Part shown: piece by piece, positions 52,813 through 60,936 of the stretch | How positions within the stretch are numbered: the first letter of the stretch is position 1 | Layout: every line of letters starts with the position of its first letter | NCBI GenBank assembly: GCA_028289605.1 | Contig: JANQON010000005.1 | Location: 265,192 to 329,191 of the forward strand | From: Hyphococcus sp. | GTDB lineage: Bacteria > Pseudomonadota > Alphaproteobacteria > Caulobacterales > Parvularculaceae | DNA: 64,000 nucleotides | Direction: 5' to 3' | Notes under the pieces: generated by a model | Databases searched by the model: none | What the model was told of the DNA's origin: nothing | What the model saw: only the letters and a program-made list of their open reading frames with translations | Translations under genes and position numbers: made by a program

Positions 52813-53991
52813 ATGACTGACCGTGCGCCGCGCGTTCCTCGCGACAAAGACAATGACTACACCGAAGACGCCGCCGCCGCGCGTCGGGCGTTTGTCGGCG
52901 AGAGGACGGGCCAGCAGCTGCGCCATATCGGCTCAGCGTCTATCGATCCGGCGACACTCCCAGGCAATATCGAAAACTATTTCGGCGTCGCCCAGGTGCC
53001 TATGGGGCTCGCCGGTCCCTTAAAGATCGACGGCGAACACGCGCAAGGGGATTTCTACGTCCCCATGGCGACGACGGAAGGAACGCTGGTTGCGAGCTAT
53101 AATCGCGGCATGCGCCTGTTGTCGGAAGCCGGCGGGGTCAAGACCACCGTTGTTGAGCGCTTTATGCAGCGCGCGCCGGTGTTTCATTTCAGCGACGCCC
53201 GCGGCGCGCGGGAATTTTCCGATTGGATTGCAAAAAACGAAGCCGGCGTTCGCGACGCCGCTGAGACCACGACGTCGGTGGGCAAGCTCCACCACATCCA
53301 GCGCTTTAACGTCTCGAAGATGTGCTACCTGCGTTTCAATTACACCACCGGGGATGCGGCGGGGCAAAACCTTTCCGGCAAAGCGACGCTGGCGGCGTGC
53401 GAATGGATCCGCGAGCATGCGCCCGGCCATCCGAACTTCACATTGTCGGGCGCGATCGACACCGACAAGAAACATTCGCACATGAATATGCTGCACTCGC
53501 GCGGCGCGCGGGTCGTCGCCGAAGCGACCATTCCCGACGCCTTGATGCGCGAGCGGATGGGACCCGCCAACGCCGACATGTTCCGTGCGCGGTTGGTTTC
53601 CAACGCCGGCGGCATGTTAGCCGGGACGGTGAACAACGGCATGCATGCGGCCAACGGTTTGACCGCGCTTTTCATTGCCACCGGTCAGGACGTCGCCAAT
53701 ATCGCCGAAAGCCATGCAGCGATCACCTTTGTCGAGCTGCTCGACAATGGCGATTACTATTGGTCGATCACGATCCCTTCGCTGATTGTCGCCACCTATG
53801 GCGGCGGCACCGGTCTCGCGACCCAGCGCGAAAGCCTTGAAATCCTGGACTGCTACGGCGCCGGAAAAGTCGAGAAATTCGCCGAAATCTGCGCGGGCGT
53901 CGTTTTAGCCGGCGAAGCGTCTCTCGGCGCGGCCATTATTCACGGCGACTGGGTTGAGTCCCATGACAAATACGGACGGAACCGGCCATGA
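52813..53991 (+). CDS. Hydroxymethylglutaryl-CoA reductase (class I-like)
   Basis: NADPH-linked reductase of 392 residues that makes mevalonate from HMG-CoA. Family sequence runs ENYFGVAQVPMGLAGPL, TTEGTLVAS (catalytic Glu), a DAAGQN variant of DAMGMN, TDKKHS (catalytic Lys), GTVNNGMHAANGLTALFIATGQDVAN (catalytic Asp), GGGTGLATQRE and a C-terminal SHDKYGRNRP with the catalytic His. The TDKK motif favours class I, the class otherwise mostly in eukaryotes and archaea. I start at 52813 after GGAGAG. Other mevalonate genes are not here. It overlaps spoVR by 4 bases (ATGA). Confidence 0.9.
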   Translation: MTDRAPRVPRDKDNDYTEDAAAARRAFVGERTGQQLRHIGSASIDPATLPGNIENYFGVAQVPMGLAGPLKIDGEHAQGDFYVPMATTEGTLVASYNRGMRLLSEAGGVKTTVVERFMQRAPVFHFSDARGAREFSDWIAKNEAGVRDAAETTTSVGKLHHIQRFNVSKMCYLRFNYTTGDAAGQNLSGKATLAACEWIREHAPGHPNFTLSGAIDTDKKHSHMNMLHSRGARVVAEATIPDALMRERMGPANADMFRARLVSNAGGMLAGTVNNGMHAANGLTALFIATGQDVANIAESHAAITFVELLDNGDYYWSITIPSLIVATYGGGTGLATQRESLEILDCYGAGKVEKFAEICAGVVLAGEASLGAAIIHGDWVESHDKYGRNRP

Positions 53992-55481
53992 CCATTGCCG
54001 CCGAAAAACCAGACTTTCTGTTCGACACCGCCGACTGGGATTTCGAAACCCTGCAGCATACGCTCGATGCGATTGAAGAGATTGCGCTGAAAGATCTCGA
54101 ACTCGATATCTATCCCAACCAGATCGAGATTATTTCATCGGAACAGATGCTGGACGCCTATTCCAGTCACGGCATGCCGCTCATGTATCGTCACTGGTCG
54201 TTCGGGAAGCATTTCGCGCGCGATCAGATGATGTATCAGAAGGGTTACACCGGCCTCGCCTATGAGATCGTCATCAATTCCAATCCTTGCATCGCTTACC
54301 TCATGGAGGAAAACACCATGACGATGCAGGCGCTGGTGATGGCCCACGCCTCGTTCGGTCACAATCACTTTTTCAAGAACAATTATCTCTTCCGTCAGTG
54401 GACGGACGCAGACGGCATCCTCAGCTATCTCGACTTTGCCAAGAAGTATATCGCAAGGTGCGAGGACGAATACGGCCTGGAAGAAGTCGAATCAATCCTT
54501 GACGCGGCCCATGCGCTCATGGATCAGGGCGTTTTTCGCTATAACCGGCCGCCGCGCTTATCCGAAGCGGACAAAATGGCCAAGCTTGCGGCCCGCGCCA
54601 AGCATGAAGAACTGACCTTCAACGACATCTGGCGAACGCTTCCAAACTCTGAGGAAGACGACGACGAAAAAGAAGAGCGCCAGCTTGAAGTGCGCAATAT
54701 CAAACTGCCGGAAGAAAACCTCCTTTACTTTATCGAGAAAGCGTCGCCGATCCTGCGACCCTGGCAGCGCGAGCTCGTTCGTATCGTGAGGAATGTGGCG
54801 CAATATTTCTATCCGCAGAAACAGACCAAGGTGATGAATGAAGGCTGCGCTACGTTTGTTCATCACTACATCATGAACGAACTCTACAATCAGGGGCGGA
54901 TCGGCGAGGGCGCGATCATGGAGTTTCTGCACTCTCATTCCTCTGTTGTATTTCAGCCCGATTTTGATGATCCGCGCTATTCGGGCATCAACCCCTACGC
55001 CCTTGGTTTTGCGATGATGGAAGACTTAAGGCGCATCTGCGAAACACCCACACAGGAAGACGCCGAGTGGTTTCCGGAAATCGCCGGCTTTGGCGATTGG
55101 CGCGCCGTGTTGAAGGACGCCTGGGCGAATTTCCGCGATGAAAGTTTTCTCCTGCAGTATTTGTCGCCCAAGGTGATGCGCGATTTCAGGCTGTTCGCGA
55201 TCGCCGATGATTCTGCTGAATCCCATGTTGAAGTCGCCGCGATCCATGATGATCGAGGGTTCAGACGCGTGCGGGAAAAACTCTCGTCAATGTATGATCT
55301 CGGCATGCATGACCCAAATATTCAGGTCATCGCCGCCGACCTTTCCGGCGATCGCGCCTTGAAGCTGCGCCACGACGTTCACAACGGGCGGACCTTGAGC
55401 GAAAAGACCAAGGAAGCAGTGCTGACCCACATTGAAGAATTGTGGGGGTATGAAGTCGAGCTGACTGAAGAAGACGTGTAA
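53988..55481 (+). CDS. spoVR: SpoVR family protein
   Basis: Cytoplasmic protein of 497 residues, YcgB in E. coli. Family blocks are NQIEIISSEQMLDAYSSHGMPLMYRHWSFGKHF, EMVINSNPC-like (EIVINSNPCIAYLMEENT), GHNHFFKNNYLF, VMNEGCATFVHHYIMNELYNQG and YNPYALGF-like sequence, with a C-terminal AIHDDRGF region. Biochemical function is unknown; it is linked to PrkA/YeaH. The ATG overlaps the reductase stop, so translation is coupled to the reductase gene. Confidence 0.95.
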   Translation: MTIAAEKPDFLFDTADWDFETLQHTLDAIEEIALKDLELDIYPNQIEIISSEQMLDAYSSHGMPLMYRHWSFGKHFARDQMMYQKGYTGLAYEIVINSNPCIAYLMEENTMTMQALVMAHASFGHNHFFKNNYLFRQWTDADGILSYLDFAKKYIARCEDEYGLEEVESILDAAHALMDQGVFRYNRPPRLSEADKMAKLAARAKHEELTFNDIWRTLPNSEEDDDEKEERQLEVRNIKLPEENLLYFIEKASPILRPWQRELVRIVRNVAQYFYPQKQTKVMNEGCATFVHHYIMNELYNQGRIGEGAIMEFLHSHSSVVFQPDFDDPRYSGINPYALGFAMMEDLRRICETPTQEDAEWFPEIAGFGDWRAVLKDAWANFRDESFLLQYLSPKVMRDFRLFAIADDSAESHVEVAAIHDDRGFRRVREKLSSMYDLGMHDPNIQVIAADLSGDRALKLRHDVHNGRTLSEKTKEAVLTHIEELWGYEVELTEEDV

Positions 55482-55556
55482 GGCGTTGTTGTTTCAGGAG
55501 CCGGGGAACTGCGCCGGCCGCTTTTTCCATACGAAAGGGCGGACTAGACTGACCCC

Positions 55557-56516
55557 ATGAGAAAGTTTTTTATATACCTCGTCGGTCTTGCGGGCGTGCT
55601 TGCGATCCTGTTTGCGGTCTTGCGTACGCCTGACACTGACTTCGAAGACATGCGGGTGAAATACGGTTCGGCGTCATCGGCGTTTTTTGAAACGACCGGC
55701 GGCATGCGCGTTCACTACCGCGATGAAGGCTGTCAAAGCTGCCCGCCGATAATCCTGATGCACGGATCGAATTCATCGTTGCACAATTTCGAACCGCTGG
55801 TTGCGCTTCTTGGCGATCGGTTTCGAATCATCACCTACGATCATCCGGGCCACGGGCTGTCCGGCGAACATCCGGATAATGATTACTCTGCGCGCGCGCT
55901 CGCGGAGACACTGGACGCCGTCGCAGCAAAGGTCGGCGTCGACACATTTGTGTTGGGCGGCAACTCCATGGGCGGATGGGCGGCGTGGCGTTATGCGCTT
56001 GCGCATCCTGACCGCGTCGAGGCGCTGATTTTGATGAACGCTTCGGGCGCGCCGCGGCCCGCAGATGCGCCGGAAGCGGAGGTTTATCTCGCCGCCAAGA
56101 TCATGCGCCATCCGGCGGGGCGCTGGTTTGCACAGCATTTCATTCCGCGCGCCATCGTAAAACAGTCCGCGCTGGACAGCGTCGCCGATCCTGATTTTGT
56201 CACCGAAGAGATGGTCGACCGCTATTGGGAACTTGCGCGGCTTCGCAGCAACCGCCGCGCGATCGGATACCGGGCGAGGGTCAACCGCGAGCCGGAATAT
56301 GGTCAGCAATTGAGCGAGATCTCTGCGCCGACGCTGATCATCTGGGGCGCCGAAGACAAAGTGACGCCCACATACAACGCGGCGACATTCGACGAGATGA
56401 TCCCCGACAGCCGCGTCGTCATGATCGAAAAGGCGGCGCACATTCCGATGGAGGAGACGCCGGGGGAAACGGCGGCGGCGATCGATGCGTTTTTTAACCG
56501 CGCTTCCGCCGATTGA
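55557..56516 (+). CDS. Membrane-anchored alpha/beta hydrolase
   Basis: Hydrolase of 319 residues with an N-terminal hydrophobic anchor (FFIYLVGLAGVLAILFAVL, about residues 4-22). The oxyanion segment is ILMHGSNSSLHNF, the nucleophile elbow GGNSMGGWAAWRYA (Ser near 142), and the catalytic His is in EKAAHIPMEETP near the end. The pattern resembles bacterial esterases and C-C hydrolases. It stands alone, 75 bases after spoVR and convergent with the nitroreductase gene. Confidence 0.9.
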   Translation: MRKFFIYLVGLAGVLAILFAVLRTPDTDFEDMRVKYGSASSAFFETTGGMRVHYRDEGCQSCPPIILMHGSNSSLHNFEPLVALLGDRFRIITYDHPGHGLSGEHPDNDYSARALAETLDAVAAKVGVDTFVLGGNSMGGWAAWRYALAHPDRVEALILMNASGAPRPADAPEAEVYLAAKIMRHPAGRWFAQHFIPRAIVKQSALDSVADPDFVTEEMVDRYWELARLRSNRRAIGYRARVNREPEYGQQLSEISAPTLIIWGAEDKVTPTYNAATFDEMIPDSRVVMIEKAAHIPMEETPGETAAAIDAFFNRASAD

Positions 56517-56526
56517 CGACTAGGCC

Positions 56527-57132
56527 CTAGAAGCTGTTTTCAAACACAATTTGGTCGAGCGCCAATTGACCGGGTTTGGGCCACGGGTCTTTGGTCCCTT
56601 TGCCGATGGCCACCATCGGACCCATGACGTGGTCATCAGGCAGATTGACAAGTTCAGCGACGGCGTCAATGTCGAAACCGATCATCGGACAAGAGTGATA
56701 CCCCATCGCCGTCGCCGCAAGCATCAGGGTTTGCAGCGCCATGCCGATCGATCGCTGCGCTTCGTCTCGCTGAAGCCAGTCGCGTCCCTCATGAAACGGC
56801 CCCATCCAATTCACCAACAGGTCGGCGACTTCCTGCGGCGCGTTTTTCCAGTACCGGTCAGGCGACTTGGCCCATGCTTTTGCATCCGCCGTGAGCAGAA
56901 GCAGCAGCGAGGCGTCTGTCATTTGCGCCTGGTTGTTGCCCAGTTCGGCCCGAATTTTCTGGCGCAGCGCCGGATCGCGCAACACGATAAATCGCCAGTG
57001 CTGGATATTGAAACTCGTCGGCGCCTGGATCGCGGCGGACAGCAGCTTTTCTTCCTCTTCCTTGGTGAGGCGATGCGCCGGATCGAACTCTTTTACGGCG
57101 CGCCGGGCGTAAATGGCGTCAAAGGTTTCCAT
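56527..57132 (-). CDS. Nitroreductase family protein
   Basis: FMN-dependent oxidoreductase of 201 residues. Family sequences include YARRAVKEFDPAHRLTKEEEEKLLSAAIQAPTSFNIQHWRFIVL at the N-terminus (Arg-rich FMN-phosphate contacts) and MLAATAMGYHSCPMIGFD followed by MVAIGKGT near the end. It probably reduces nitro or quinone compounds with NAD(P)H. Physiological substrate unknown. Not linked to neighbours: 93 bases separate it from tyrC upstream. Confidence 0.92.
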   Translation of the reverse strand: METFDAIYARRAVKEFDPAHRLTKEEEEKLLSAAIQAPTSFNIQHWRFIVLRDPALRQKIRAELGNNQAQMTDASLLLLLTADAKAWAKSPDRYWKNAPQEVADLLVNWMGPFHEGRDWLQRDEAQRSIGMALQTLMLAATAMGYHSCPMIGFDIDAVAELVNLPDDHVMGPMVAIGKGTKDPWPKPGQLALDQIVFENSF

Positions 57133-57225
57133 GGGTTTCCCGTTTCATCAAAATGCTGACGACCGCCATATGGCGCAGCTTCATGTCGACGCAATTACGG
57201 TCGCGTATTCGTGATCTGCGTTCGC

Positions 57226-58152
57226 TTAGTGTCCGTCCTGGTCCCTGCCGAAATTCGGCGCCGCCGTTTCCTGGCCCGCGTCAACAATCGCTCTGCGGAG
57301 GGCCCGGCCGCGGGAGAAAGCGTCTTCAAGGGCCGCGCCGTCGCCCCAGCGGATGGCGCGCTGCATGACGGCGAGTTCTTCTGAGAAGCGCCCCAGCACC
57401 TCCAGAATCGCCTCTTTGTTGTTGAGGAAGACGTCCCGCCACATAATGGGATCAGAAGCGGCGATACGCGTGAAATCTCGAAATCCGCCAGCGGAGTATT
57501 TGATCACTTCAGCCTGGGCGACGGATTCCACATCGTCAGCGGCGCCGACCAGCGTAAACGCGATGAGGTGCGGCAGGTGGCTGGTGACGGCGAGGGCGAG
57601 ATCATGATGAACGGGGTCCATGTGCTCCACATGAGCGCCGACGGCTTCCCACAGCTTTGTCGCGCTGACCACTGCGGTCTGATAGGCCTCGTCCTTCCGA
57701 TCGAGCGGCGTCAGAATGCACCAACGCTCTTCGAAGAGTTCTGCAAAACCTGCGTCCGGTCCCGATTGTTCCGTTCCCGCGACCGGGTGACACGGCACAA
57801 ACAATATATCGCTGCGGAGAGCGGACGCCGATCGCACAATCGCCTCTTTTGTCGATCCGACATCGACGACAAGGACGCCTTCAGGCGCGTGATCGTTGAG
57901 CGCGTCGCATAAGTCGCCGATGGCGCCGACGGGCGTTGCTAATACGATCAGGTCCGCGGTCTTGACCGCATCCGCGAACGCTGCGGCTTCATCTGCAACG
58001 CCGATCTCCGCGGCCCTGGCGGCCACCTCGGCGTCCTTGTCACAGGCGACAATCGCATCGACGATGTTGGCTTTACGCATGGCGCGGGCAAGCGATCCCC
58101 CGATCAGGCCCGGCCCGACGATCGCGGCGCGTTTGAATCTGATGTCAGCCAT
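57226..58152 (-). CDS. tyrC: Prephenate/arogenate (cyclohexadienyl) dehydrogenase
   Basis: Oxidises prephenate or arogenate on the way to tyrosine. It has 308 residues: a Rossmann motif (AAIVGPGLIGGSLARAMRKANI), VGSTKEAIV, PVAGTEQSGPDAGFAELFEERWCILTP with the catalytic His region (CHPVAG), and a helical dimerisation domain (HHDLALAVTSHLPHLIAFTLVGAA). It has no chorismate mutase domain. It overlaps hisC by 8 bases at its start, so the two are coupled. Confidence 0.93.
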   Translation of the reverse strand: MADIRFKRAAIVGPGLIGGSLARAMRKANIVDAIVACDKDAEVAARAAEIGVADEAAAFADAVKTADLIVLATPVGAIGDLCDALNDHAPEGVLVVDVGSTKEAIVRSASALRSDILFVPCHPVAGTEQSGPDAGFAELFEERWCILTPLDRKDEAYQTAVVSATKLWEAVGAHVEHMDPVHHDLALAVTSHLPHLIAFTLVGAADDVESVAQAEVIKYSAGGFRDFTRIAASDPIMWRDVFLNNKEAILEVLGRFSEELAVMQRAIRWGDGAALEDAFSRGRALRRAIVDAGQETAAPNFGRDQDGH

Positions 58153-59230
58153 TGCCGAAACGGCTTTCCATCAACTCCAGAAACAGACGATTGCCTTCCG
58201 GGGAACCGACCGACACCCGGAGCCACTCAGGAAGCTTGTATGCGCCGACTTCGCGAACGATGACGCCTTTCGACCGCAGATACGCTTGCAGGCCGTCCGC
58301 ATCGCCGTCGGGCGCCCGGAAGAGGACGAAATTGCCGAACGACGGCGCGCACTCAACCCCAACCCCGCCAAGGCGCTGGACGATGATCTCGCGCTCCTTG
58401 CGATTGAAATCGCGGTTGCGCTGAACGAAGTGCTGATCATCAAGGGCCGCGGCGCCGGCCGCCTGCGCCGCGGCCGTGACGTTGAACGGTCCGCGAATGC
58501 GGTTCAGCACGTCTGCAACCGGCGCAGGGCAATACCCCCACCCCAGGCGCACCGCCGCAAGTCCGTAAATTTTTGAAAATGTCCGGGTCATCACGACATT
58601 TTCGTTTTCTTCAACCAGCGCCGCGCCGTCGACATAGTCCGGCGTCTCCATATATTCCGCATACGCTGCATCTATCACCAGCAAGACATCATCGCGCAAT
58701 TCTTCTCGAAGGCGACGGATTTCACTTTCCGGCACGTATGTGCCCGTTGGATTGTTCGGATTGGCGATGAAGACGAGCTTGGTTTTGTCATCTACCGCCG
58801 CCAGCATGGCGTCGATATCGCAGGTCAGGTTTTTTTCGGGCGCAAATCGCACTTCGGCGCCGCACGACTTAGCGGCTAGCGCGTATACCAGAAATCCGTG
58901 GTCAGACTGTACGATATTGTCGCCTTCGCCGGCATAGGCCCGCGTCAATAACTGCAGGATTTCGTCTGAGCCCGCTCCGCAGACGATCCGATCCGCGTTC
59001 AGGCCGTAGGTGCCGGCGATTTTTTTGCGCAACTCGACGCAGCCGCCGTCCGGATAGAGTTCCAGGTGCGACGATGCCGCTTCATAGGCTTCGATCGCCG
59101 CGGGACTGGCGCCGAGCGCGGATTCGTTCGACGACAGTTTGTAAACGGTCTCAACGCCCGGCGCGTCGGATGAACCGGGAACATACGGCTTGATGTCAAG
59201 AATGCCCGGGCGGGGCGTCGGCGCTGTCAT
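58145..59230 (-). CDS. hisC: Histidinol-phosphate aminotransferase
   Basis: PLP enzyme of 361 residues that transaminates imidazole-acetol phosphate, and in many bacteria also aromatic keto acids. Motifs: YVPGSS..., SNESALGASPAA, GAGSDEILQLL, FIANPNNPTGTYV, VIDAAYAEY, and the PLP lysine in TRTFSKIYGLAAVRLGWG. Pairing with tyrC suggests it also serves tyrosine/phenylalanine synthesis (inference from position and known HisC promiscuity). Gene order on the minus strand is hisC then tyrC. Confidence 0.94.
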   Translation of the reverse strand: MTAPTPRPGILDIKPYVPGSSDAPGVETVYKLSSNESALGASPAAIEAYEAASSHLELYPDGGCVELRKKIAGTYGLNADRIVCGAGSDEILQLLTRAYAGEGDNIVQSDHGFLVYALAAKSCGAEVRFAPEKNLTCDIDAMLAAVDDKTKLVFIANPNNPTGTYVPESEIRRLREELRDDVLLVIDAAYAEYMETPDYVDGAALVEENENVVMTRTFSKIYGLAAVRLGWGYCPAPVADVLNRIRGPFNVTAAAQAAGAAALDDQHFVQRNRDFNRKEREIIVQRLGGVGVECAPSFGNFVLFRAPDGDADGLQAYLRSKGVIVREVGAYKLPEWLRVSVGSPEGNRLFLELMESRFGNG

Positions 59231-59284
59231 GGCGGTCTCTCTGCTTCGGATCCCACCGGCTATACCCTCCGGGCGCGCGCAGCT

Positions 59285-60052
59285 TCAACCCGGCCGTTTG
59301 TCTCGCGTGGAATTGGACGGCGCGCCGGCCGGTCTCGGCGCTGCGATCGCCGGGCGGGCGCCGCGCTCGCGCGCGCTGCGCACCAGGCCCGCAGGGGCGA
59401 GCATGTCCTTGGCCGACTCCACCATCAAGACCCCCGACAGGCCCGGCCAGACCCGCGCGCCGGCGCGCTCCCAGGCGCGCGCGCTGCGCAGGACGATCGC
59501 GCGATTGATCGGCGGAAAATAGAGCCCGGCGTTAAAATGCCCGCTATCGACGCCGAACATCGCATCCCTCAACAACCGGAAAAGCTGGCCCTTCAGATAG
59601 GGGCGACCCGCCGCAAAAGGCGTTGACTCAATGATCGACCACAAGCCGCGGCGGTGGGGAACAACCACGATTAATCGGCCGTCGTCGGTGAGCACGCGCC
59701 ATGCTTCGCGCATCAACCGGCGCGGGTCCGGCGACTCTTCTAGTCCATGGATAACCAACAGCCGATCGAGAGAGGCGTCGGGAAGCGGCCAGGACCGTTC
59801 GCCCACCAGGGCCGCCGCGTTGGGCCCGCTTGCCGGCCAGCGAATAACGCCTTGAGCCCCGGGCGCAAGCGCAAGGCGTCGCTCCGCTTCCGGAAAAAGC
59901 GAAAGATAGGGATTGGCGAAACCGAACCCGCCGATTCGGCAGCCTTTGCAGTCGCCCCAGGCTTCGGTGAGCCGTTCGCCGATAAACGCCGCCGCCGCTT
60001 CGCCGAGCGCCGAGCGGTAAAAGTCGTAATAGTCGAGAATGTCCGTGCGCAT
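59285..60052 (-). CDS. SAM-dependent methyltransferase
   Basis: Class I methyltransferase-like protein of 255 residues. The N-terminal YDFYRSALGEAAAAFIGERLTEAW is the alphaproteobacterial group usually found beside gloB. The SAM-binding glycine motif is weak (IGGFGFANPYLS), and RLLVIHGLEESPDPRRLMREAWRVLTDDGRLIVVVPHRRGLWSI is the typical DXX-to-V block. The C-terminal third is Arg-rich and variable. Substrate unknown. It faces gloB across 105 bases. Confidence 0.85.
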   Translation of the reverse strand: MRTDILDYYDFYRSALGEAAAAFIGERLTEAWGDCKGCRIGGFGFANPYLSLFPEAERRLALAPGAQGVIRWPASGPNAAALVGERSWPLPDASLDRLLVIHGLEESPDPRRLMREAWRVLTDDGRLIVVVPHRRGLWSIIESTPFAAGRPYLKGQLFRLLRDAMFGVDSGHFNAGLYFPPINRAIVLRSARAWERAGARVWPGLSGVLMVESAKDMLAPAGLVRSARERGARPAIAAPRPAGAPSNSTRDKRPG

Positions 60053-60157
60053 GGGCGACGCCCTGTTTTGCAGCGATGCGTTCGCTCAGTTATGCTGTCG
60101 CTCGGCTGACCGGGTCAATCTTGTCAGGGTCAACAGACATGGGAGCGTGAGCGCGGC

Positions 60158-60925
60158 ATGGCGATCGATATCCATCAATTTCCTTGTCTCTCCGACAATT
60201 ACGGGTTCCTGGCGCATGATCGGGACACGGGCGCGGTGGCGTCCATCGATACGCCCGATCCGGACGCCATCAATGCGGCGTTGAGCGAGAAAGGCTGGAC
60301 GCTTTCGCACATCCTCAACACCCACTGGCATCCTGATCATGCGGGCGGCAACGCAGCGCTGAAAGAAAAATGGTCCTGTGAAATCATCGGACCGCGAGGG
60401 GAGGCCTCGAAGATTCCGGGCCTTGATCGGGCCGTCGGCGAGGGCGACTTGGTGATGCTGGGAAAAAGCCGCGCGATTGTTCACGATACGCCGGGCCATA
60501 CCGCCGGGCACATCATTTACCATTTTGAGGATGACGGTTCTGCGTTTGTGGGAGATACGATTTTCGCCATGGGGTGCGGGCGACTGTTCGAGGGAACGCC
60601 CGAACAAATGTGGGGCTCTCTTCAGAAAATCATCGCCATGCCGCCGGAGACGAAGCTGTATTGCGCCCACGAATATACAAAGGCCAATGCGGCGTTCGCG
60701 TTGACGGTTGATCCTCAAAACCAGGATTTACGCGCGCGCGCGGCGGAAGTTGAACGATTGCGCGCCAAAGGCGTTCCGACCGTTCCCACCAGCGTCGGCG
60801 CCGAGCAGGCGACTAATCCATTCCTCCGCGCTGAAAACGAACAGCTCAAGGCTGCGATCGGTATGACGGGGGCAAACGCCGTGGAGACGTTCGCCGAAAC
60901 CCGCCGACGCAAAGACAGTTTCTGA
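60158..60925 (+). CDS. gloB: Hydroxyacylglutathione hydrolase (glyoxalase II)
   Basis: Hydrolyses S-lactoylglutathione in methylglyoxal detoxification. It has 255 residues. The metallo-beta-lactamase metal site is NTHWHPDHAGGN near residue 55, followed by DTPGHTAGHIIYHF, FVGDTIFAMGCGRLFEGTPEQM and YCAHEYTKANAAFALTVDP. The C-terminal helix domain carries the glutathione-binding basic residues (FAETRRRKDSF). It is the standard bacterial enzyme. Convergent with the pectate-lyase-like gene, 11 bases apart. Confidence 0.96.
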   Translation: MAIDIHQFPCLSDNYGFLAHDRDTGAVASIDTPDPDAINAALSEKGWTLSHILNTHWHPDHAGGNAALKEKWSCEIIGPRGEASKIPGLDRAVGEGDLVMLGKSRAIVHDTPGHTAGHIIYHFEDDGSAFVGDTIFAMGCGRLFEGTPEQMWGSLQKIIAMPPETKLYCAHEYTKANAAFALTVDPQNQDLRARAAEVERLRAKGVPTVPTSVGAEQATNPFLRAENEQLKAAIGMTGANAVETFAETRRRKDSF

Positions 60926-60936
60926 GGCCGGGGCCC

